Part shown: piece after piece, positions 6,601 to 10,898 of the stretch
How positions within the stretch are numbered: position 1 is the stretch's first letter
Layout of the letters: every line of letters begins with the position of its first letter
Source of the DNA: an uncultured Lachnospira sp.
Lineage (GTDB): Bacteria > Bacillota > Clostridia > Lachnospirales > Lachnospiraceae
Reading direction: 5' to 3'
NCBI GenBank assembly: GCA_900772425.1
Contig: CAAHEK010000204.1
Location: 1-10,898 of the forward strand
DNA length: 10,898 bases
The notes under the pieces: generated by a model
Seen by the model: only the letters and a program-made list of their open reading frames with translations
What the model was told of the DNA's origin: nothing
The model's database searches: none
Position numbers and translations under genes: made by a program

Positions 6601-7464
6601 TTAATTAAAACTTTCTGTAATATATATCTGCCTTGCATCCTTTTTCTCTCTTAAAACACGCTGACAATTAAGTGCAGTCTCTTCGTCCGGGAAAATTCCG
6701 AAAACTGTTGGTCCGCTTCCGCTCATCATCGCATTATAAGCGCCAAGCTCTATCATATCATTCTTTAAGCTGCTGATAACAGGACACATTGGAATTGTAA
6801 CATCCTCAAGGACATTTCCCATTCTTTCTGCTATAAGCTTAACGTCCGAAAGATTAATTGCTTCTATTATTCCGTCTATATCAGGATGTTTTACAACAGC
6901 TCCCATATCAAGACTTTCATATACAAGCTTGGTTGATACATTCACCGGTGGCTTTGCGATAACCATCCATGCATGTGGCATAGGCTTAAGCCTGGTAAGC
7001 TCCTCACCAATTCCTTCTGCCAGAGCTGTTCCTCTCATGACACAATACGGAACATCTGCTCCTATATTAACTCCCAGCTTCATCATATCCTCTGTAGACA
7101 AACCGAGATTATACAGCTTATTCATTCCATACATGGCAGATGCTGCATCTGTGCTTCCCCCTGCCATTCCTGCCGCAACCGGTATGAATTTGTTTAAATC
7201 AACCTCAATTCCACCATGCAGGCCATAAGTATCTTTCATAAGCTTTATTGCTTTGTAAATCAGATTATTCTCATTAACCGGAAGAAATCCCAGATTGGAT
7301 CTGATAACTATATCATCCCCATCTGCCTTTGTCATGATTATTCTGTCATACAGACCTATTGTCTGCATTATCATTCTTACGTCATGATAACCGTTATCTC
7401 TCTTCCCTAAAACATCCAGTCCAAGATTAATCTTTGCTCTTGCTTTAAGTCTTATATTCTCCAT
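6601..7464 (-). CDS. ispE: 4-diphosphocytidyl-2-C-methyl-D-erythritol kinase
   Basis: IspE phosphorylates CDP-methylerythritol with ATP, the fourth step of the MEP route to isopentenyl diphosphate, in the cytosol. It is a GHMP-kinase fold protein. The ARAKINLGLDV block (8-18) carries the catalytic Lys11. The ATP-binding glycine loop PVAAGMAGGSTDAAS (95-109) includes the catalytic Asp106. GADVPYC (135-141) and the C-terminal MSGSGPTVFGIF complete the GHMP motifs. At 287 aa it is full length. I prefer the ATG at 7464 to the in-frame GTG at 7473, because the weak purine-rich site AAGAGTG is correctly spaced only for the ATG. It has its own strong promoter and probably leads the ispE-gntR-spoIIR-DUF1934 cluster. 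Confidence 0.95.
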   Translation of the reverse strand: MENIRLKARAKINLGLDVLGKRDNGYHDVRMIMQTIGLYDRIIMTKADGDDIVIRSNLGFLPVNENNLIYKAIKLMKDTYGLHGGIEVDLNKFIPVAAGMAGGSTDAASAMYGMNKLYNLGLSTEDMMKLGVNIGADVPYCVMRGTALAEGIGEELTRLKPMPHAWMVIAKPPVNVSTKLVYESLDMGAVVKHPDIDGIIEAINLSDVKLIAERMGNVLEDVTIPMCPVISSLKNDMIELGAYNAMMSGSGPTVFGIFPDEETALNCQRVLREKKDARQIYITESFN

Positions 7465-7488
7465 AATTTTCACTCTTATTATTTATTC

Positions 7489-7498
7489 TTGTATACAA
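7489..7498. promoter_or_regulatory. TTGTATACAA palindrome at the ispE start site, candidate GntR operator
   Basis: This perfect 10-bp palindrome has the GT-nn-AC core typical of FadR-subfamily operators. It lies over the expected start of transcription and touches the -10 box, a position suited to repression. The FCD-type GntR gene two steps along the transcript is the natural candidate ligand. Binding is inferred. Confidence 0.45.
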
Positions 7499-7526
7499 TT
7501 ATATAAAAATGCTTCTGTAATTGCAA
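7498..7526 (-). promoter_or_regulatory. Sigma-A promoter for the ispE-gntR cluster
   Basis: On the minus strand TTGCAA (7526-7521) and TATAAT (7503-7498) are separated by exactly 17 bp, matching consensus at 4/6 and 6/6. Transcription should start near 7491, leaving a leader of about 27 nt before the ispE ATG. It lies in the 78-nt gap after the AraC-family gene, so ispE need not depend on transcription from that gene. Confidence 0.7.
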
Positions 7527-7542
7527 CAAAAAATATATTACG

Positions 7543-8373
7543 TCAGATAGCTTCTTTATTTTTCCTGTATTTATTAGGTGAAATACCCTTTATATGCCTG
7601 AATGCGTCACCAAAATAATTACTGTCATTAAAGCCGCACTCAAATGCAATATCTGTAATGGACTTATTCGTCTGCAATAATAATGTACACGCATTTTTTA
7701 TTCTTACATTTATCAGGTATTCCTTAAAGCCAAAGCCTGTAGATGCTTTAAACTTTTTGGACAAATATGACCTGCTCATACTGAATTTCTTAGCCATATC
7801 ATCAAGTGTAATCTTTTCGCTGAAATGCTCATACATATATGTTGCAATCTCCTGCATCAAAATGTTATCGGCATCAATTTCCTTTATAACATTTTCTTCA
7901 TATTTTTTGCATCTCATTATAAAAAGGATTAACTCAACAAGTCCTACTCTTATAAAGCCTGCCGATAACGAATCAGGCTCATCCTTCTCATACAGCAGCT
8001 TGTTAAGAAGCCCCTCAACATAATCCTGCCTTTTTTCTGGTATTGATATTGTGCCCGTCTGCATGCACTCTGATACAATATCCGTTCCTACGACACTGCT
8101 TATCCAATCTGTAACATCATTTCTGAAGCTTATAATAACTCTTTCATGGACTCCGGGGCCGTTATAATTAGTCTTATGCAACATTCCTTCCGGAACAATT
8201 ACAAAGTCACCTCTTTTAAATTTATAGATATTATGCCCTATAAATGCAGTACATTCACCGCTTAATAAATAAAACATTTCATTAAATGGATGCATATGTG
8301 ATTCCACCTGACCAAGTGTAGCACTCCTCTTTACTTTTTTTATATTAAAATTGCTGGACATGTCCATTAACAT
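7543..8373 (-). CDS. AraC-family regulator with N-terminal cupin domain
   Basis: The N-terminal cupin domain (about 10-80) includes ESHMHPFNEMFYLLSGECTAFIG (24-46) and FVIVPEGMLHKT (57-68). These are metal- or sugar-pocket-like motifs usual in regulators sensing small molecules. The C-terminal DNA-binding domain (about 170-270) has two helix-turn-helix units, LDDMAKKFSMSRSYLSKKFK (190-209) and ITDIAFECGFNDSNYFGDAF (239-258), the latter leading to GISPNKYR. The start is the ATG at 8373, because GGAGGG (8383-8388) is 9 nt upstream. An in-frame TTG at 8379 would be only 3 nt away. The gene is divergent from the MATE pump gene, so that pump is its most likely target. The inducer is unknown. Confidence 0.92.
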   Translation of the reverse strand: MLMDMSSNFNIKKVKRSATLGQVESHMHPFNEMFYLLSGECTAFIGHNIYKFKRGDFVIVPEGMLHKTNYNGPGVHERVIISFRNDVTDWISSVVGTDIVSECMQTGTISIPEKRQDYVEGLLNKLLYEKDEPDSLSAGFIRVGLVELILFIMRCKKYEENVIKEIDADNILMQEIATYMYEHFSEKITLDDMAKKFSMSRSYLSKKFKASTGFGFKEYLINVRIKNACTLLLQTNKSITDIAFECGFNDSNYFGDAFRHIKGISPNKYRKNKEAI

Positions 8374-8431
8374 AGCCAAAATCCCTCCATTTTATTTAAA
8401 ATATTTTGGTTAATTATTCTGTATTTTGCAA

Positions 8432-8437
8432 ATTATA
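8432..8437 (-). promoter_or_regulatory. Probable -10 box of the AraC-family gene
   Basis: A TATAAT on the minus strand lies about 59 nt upstream of the AraC ATG. No good -35 is present at the usual distance. The place where it would fall overlaps the left half of the inverted repeat at 8456-8462, which would fit activator dependence or autoregulation. Confidence 0.35.
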
Positions 8438-8455
8438 TTACTATAAATCAAAGGA

Positions 8456-8495
8456 AGTTACAGTTTTTTGTGCTAATATATATTATTATGTAACT
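8456..8495. promoter_or_regulatory. Spaced inverted repeat in the AraC-MATE divergent region, candidate operator
   Basis: AGTTACA (8456-8462) and TGTAACT (8489-8495) are perfect inverted half-sites with centres 33 bp apart. Between them lie TTACAG (8458-8463) and TATTAT (8481-8486), a possible pump promoter with 17-bp spacing whose -35 overlaps the left half-site. The layout suits control by the adjacent AraC protein, although AraC sites are more often direct repeats. This is inference. Confidence 0.35.
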
Positions 8496-8560
8496 ACAGA
8501 TATTTTGTCAATACTTTTACAAATACATTTACAAAAAGTTTAGAAAGAGAGGGGCAATTT

Positions 8561-9961
8561 ATGGCAAAACCTTTAAGTGCTGATAAAAGGAATCTTATTC
8601 TTAACGGAAATCTTGTTAAGGCTATTCTTATGTTAGCAATTCCCGTTATGATTAACAGTTTCATACAATCTATGTACAATTTAACTGATACCTTCTGGCT
8701 TGGTAAAATCGGTACAGAAAATCAGGCTGCCATTACGCTGGTGTCACCTATCCAGAATATACTGATTAACTTTGGTACAGGAATAACCACAGCCGGCGCA
8801 ATACTTATATCCCAGTTCTTAGGTGCAAGGGAAGATAAGCAGGCTAATTCAATGGCAAATCATATCTGCCTGTGTTCACTTGTTTTCTCCGTTTTCTGTG
8901 CGCTGCTGTGCTGGCTTACTACACCTTCCATAGTAAAATGGCTTGGTGCTGAGGGAAACATTTATACATATGGTCTTTCTTACATAAGAATTGTGGTTCT
9001 TGACCTTCCTTTTCTTTTTACAATTAATCTTTACACTTCTGTGAAGCAGGCACAGGGTGATACCGTAAAGCCTATGCTTCTTAATGTTTTAGGCGTATCA
9101 GTCAATCTTTTATTAGATCCTTTATTCCTTATTGTGTTTAAATGGGGAATTGCGGGCGCGGCTTTTGCTACCCTGTTAGCTAAAATACCAAGTGCAATTA
9201 TCGGATTTATCGCACTCACACGTCCATCACAGCTTGTCCGTATTAATTTTAAGGGATTTGTTTTTGAAAAAAAGAAGCTTTCAGATATTTTCAGAATAGG
9301 ACTTCCAACAGCAATTGGAGGAAGCACTATGCAGTTAGGTTTCCTTCTTATGACTAAAAATGTTAATGCCTATGGTGCCATTGCAACAACTGCCTACGGA
9401 ATCGGAAATAAAATAAACAGCATTATCACAATGCCGGCAAATGGTATCGGCTCTGCCATATCAACAATAGTCGGACAAAATATGGGTGCCGGCAATACTG
9501 AACGAACCAATAAATCTTACCATATAGCATTGCGTATAGGTGCTATTTTCCTTTTCCTTTTTGGAATGCTTTTATCAAGACATTTTATAGCTGAGCCAAT
9601 GGTAAGATTCTTTACAAGCGATGAGCAGGTAGTACCTCTCGCGACTGATTTCCTGTCTATTATGGCTTTCTGCTGCTGGACCAACGCATTTTACAATGTA
9701 ACGCAGGGGTTATTCCAGGGCTGTGGCCACACTATGATAACAATGGCTGTCGATGCCACAAGAATATGGGTTTTCAGATTTGTAACTTTATGGTTCTGCT
9801 CAAGTATTCTCCATATGGGAGTAGAGAGTGTATGGTACTCAGTTGTTGTAAGTAACGCCACTTCCGCTTTAATACTTTACATTCTATACTGGACCGGAAT
9901 ATGGAAAAAGAGCACTATAAAGATAGAGCACGAAGGCAAAGAAAACGCACAAGATGCATAA
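8561..9961 (+). CDS. MATE-family multidrug/cation efflux pump
   Basis: This is a polytopic inner-membrane antiporter exporting organic cations or drugs with Na+ or H+. At 466 aa it has the normal length for 12 membrane helices in two related halves. The first half opens with ILMLAIPVMINSFIQSMYNLTDTFWLGKIG (about 22-51), the typical MATE entry. QAQGDTVKPM lies on a loop near 163-172. The second half opens with IFRIGLPTAIGGSTMQLGFLLM (about 244-265). The C-terminal tail is basic then acidic. GAGAGGGG lies about 6 nt before the ATG. It is transcribed away from an AraC-type regulator that probably controls it. The protein is near the MepA/NorM/DinF group, but the substrate cannot be assigned from sequence. 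A folded element begins 25 nt after its stop. Confidence 0.93.
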   Translation: MAKPLSADKRNLILNGNLVKAILMLAIPVMINSFIQSMYNLTDTFWLGKIGTENQAAITLVSPIQNILINFGTGITTAGAILISQFLGAREDKQANSMANHICLCSLVFSVFCALLCWLTTPSIVKWLGAEGNIYTYGLSYIRIVVLDLPFLFTINLYTSVKQAQGDTVKPMLLNVLGVSVNLLLDPLFLIVFKWGIAGAAFATLLAKIPSAIIGFIALTRPSQLVRINFKGFVFEKKKLSDIFRIGLPTAIGGSTMQLGFLLMTKNVNAYGAIATTAYGIGNKINSIITMPANGIGSAISTIVGQNMGAGNTERTNKSYHIALRIGAIFLFLFGMLLSRHFIAEPMVRFFTSDEQVVPLATDFLSIMAFCCWTNAFYNVTQGLFQGCGHTMITMAVDATRIWVFRFVTLWFCSSILHMGVESVWYSVVVSNATSALILYILYWTGIWKKSTIKIEHEGKENAQDA

Positions 9962-9986
9962 TTAATATTGATATAATTTACAAAAT

Positions 9987-10146
9987 TGCTACGCAGATAT
10001 AATATATGGGATTAATCCTAATTGCACAAAACATTACGATGAGCCTTTTAAAACGATAATCGTGTTCAGCAGAGGCTTCCACGATTATTAAGTCTCATCT
10101 TCATTGTGCAGACAGGATTAATCCCATATATTATATCTGCGTAGCA
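9987..10146 (+). ncRNA. Folded repeat element, copy 3 (candidate structured RNA)
   Basis: Perfect 33-bp arms (9987-10019, 10114-10146) enclose an 88-nt core (10023-10110) that differs from copy 1 at about six positions. P2 is GATGAG (10038-10043) with CTCATC (10094-10099). P3 is ATAATCGTG (10056-10064) with CACGATTAT (10080-10088), and an added G10055-U10089 pair replaces the A-U of copy 1. In the pseudoknot CCTTT (10044-10048) meets AGAGG (10071-10075), where an A-to-G change makes a G-U pair. Both changes keep pairing only if the + strand is the RNA. The element starts 25 nt after the MATE stop and ends 21 nt from the convergent flavodoxin stop. It may serve both genes as a 3' boundary. Confidence 0.75.
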
Positions 10147-10167
10147 GTCAGTTTAATTATATAAATA

Positions 10168-10794
10168 TTATCTAATATAGTTAGTCTTTATCTTGGCTTC
10201 CGGCTCCGGTGTGTTAATTCCTGCATTCTTTCCTGCTTCAATACATTTTAACAGCCATGCCATATTTCTTGCAAGGATTCTCATTGTCTGCATTCCTTCT
10301 TCGTCCTGCTTTACTTCATCAGGAGTATTGCCATGTACCATATTCCAATAATTACTTGATACAACCGGCATCTGGGCAATTGTAAAATATTTATTCAGCT
10401 GATCGATTGTTGCTGTTGCTCCACCTCTTCTGCAGCTTGCAACTGCTGCTCCAGGCTTATGTGCCATTGGGTAGCCTGCCATAAATAATCTGTCAAGAAA
10501 TGAGGTAACCGCACCTGATGCAGATGCATAATGAACAGGGCTTCCGAATACAAAACCATCAGCATCCTTAGCCTTAAGAATTGCCTCATTTACTGAATCT
10601 TCATTATATACGCAGGTATGTGTTCCTGTCTTTGAGCAATATCCACAGCCTTTGCATCCCATAACAGGCTTGTTTCCTATATGAAAAATCTCTGCTTCCA
10701 CTCCATTTTTTTCAAGTTCGTCTGCAACCTCTTTTAAAGCTGTATATGTACATCCATGTTCCTTAGGACTTCCGTTAATTAATAAAACCTTCAT
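10168..10794 (-). CDS. Flavodoxin-family FMN oxidoreductase with Isf-like Cys motif
   Basis: This is an NAD(P)H-dependent FMN reductase or iron-sulfur flavoprotein relative, a soluble electron carrier. The FMN-phosphate loop is NGSPKEHGCT (7-16). Four cysteines at 47, 50, 53 and 61 form CX2CX2CX7C, the compact motif that binds a 4Fe-4S cluster in archaeal/clostridial Isf proteins. GSPVHYASASGAVTSFLDR (84-102) is the flavin-side block of the family. The C-terminal part (about 145-200) is helical. I chose the ATG at 10794, with AGGAAA 9 nt upstream, giving 208 aa; an in-frame GTG at 10803 is less well placed. Cluster binding is inferred, because many family members keep some of these Cys residues for unclear reasons. 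It converges on the MATE gene and has its own promoter. Confidence 0.88.
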   Translation of the reverse strand: MKVLLINGSPKEHGCTYTALKEVADELEKNGVEAEIFHIGNKPVMGCKGCGYCSKTGTHTCVYNEDSVNEAILKAKDADGFVFGSPVHYASASGAVTSFLDRLFMAGYPMAHKPGAAVASCRRGGATATIDQLNKYFTIAQMPVVSSNYWNMVHGNTPDEVKQDEEGMQTMRILARNMAWLLKCIEAGKNAGINTPEPEAKIKTNYIR

Positions 10795-10848
10795 AACTTC
10801 CACTTTCCTTTCATTTGCACTAAATATGCTTTGTATCTGTTATCCACA

Positions 10849-10877
10849 ATATTACCAATATAGAGAAAATTTTTCAA
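10849..10877 (-). promoter_or_regulatory. Promoter for the flavodoxin-family gene
   Basis: On the minus strand TTGAAA (10877-10872) and TAATAT (10854-10849) have a 17-bp spacer, and TG one base before the -10 adds the extended -10 feature. The start site would be near 10842, about 48 nt before the ATG. I see nothing further in the remaining sequence to the window edge. Confidence 0.55.
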
Positions 10878-10898
10878 CAAATTTCAAATCAATTCCTA

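Noticed and set aside
8505..8533. TTGTCA (8505-8510) as -35 of the MATE gene
   Set aside because: No acceptable -10 lies 16-18 bp downstream; the only TACATT is 13 bp away.

Overview
The window looks like chromosomal DNA of an AT-rich, spore-forming Firmicute, most likely a Lachnospiraceae-type Clostridium relative. This rests on strong AGGAGG-like ribosome sites, sigma-A-like promoters, a SpoIIR sporulation signal gene, IspE of the MEP isoprenoid pathway and a long-form nicotinate phosphoribosyltransferase. The species is not determined. I see no transposase, phage gene, tRNA, rRNA or CRISPR array.

Layout. Positions 1-283 hold the first codons of a minus-strand gene leaving the window and a good promoter for an ApbE-type flavin transferase lipoprotein (284-1357). 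A PlsC-like acyltransferase (1479-2210) follows. Then comes a promoter with a leader hairpin, a small membrane-anchored basic protein of unknown function (2332-2778) and pncB (2814-4265). Positions 4266-4692 carry no gene. They hold AT-rich repeats and two copies of an unusual folded element. On the minus strand, ispE, a GntR/FCD regulator, spoIIR and a DUF1934 protein run from 7464 down to 4693 and are read from a clear promoter at 7498-7526. A minus-strand AraC regulator (7543-8373) diverges from a MATE efflux pump (8561-9961). A third copy of the folded element sits at 9987-10146, followed by a convergent minus-strand flavodoxin-family protein with an Isf-like cysteine motif (10168-10794).

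The most notable content is the three-copy element. Each copy has an 86-88 nt conserved core bounded by TGCAC and GTGCA, with two internal helices, an almost invariant 14-15 nt apical loop and a probable pseudoknot. Differences between copies are compensatory or G-U, which points to a folded RNA. Each core is enclosed by 27-33 bp inverted repeats that are perfect within a copy but unrelated between copies. Each copy lies just downstream of a gene, in that gene's orientation, at a convergent gene junction. I do not recognise it as a named family.

Two control arrangements also stand out. The palindrome TTGTATACAA covers the expected start site of the ispE promoter and fits a site for the GntR protein encoded next in the operon. 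Ahead of spoIIR, a terminator-like hairpin buries the ribosome site, while a sigma-F-like promoter would start transcription inside the hairpin and free that site.
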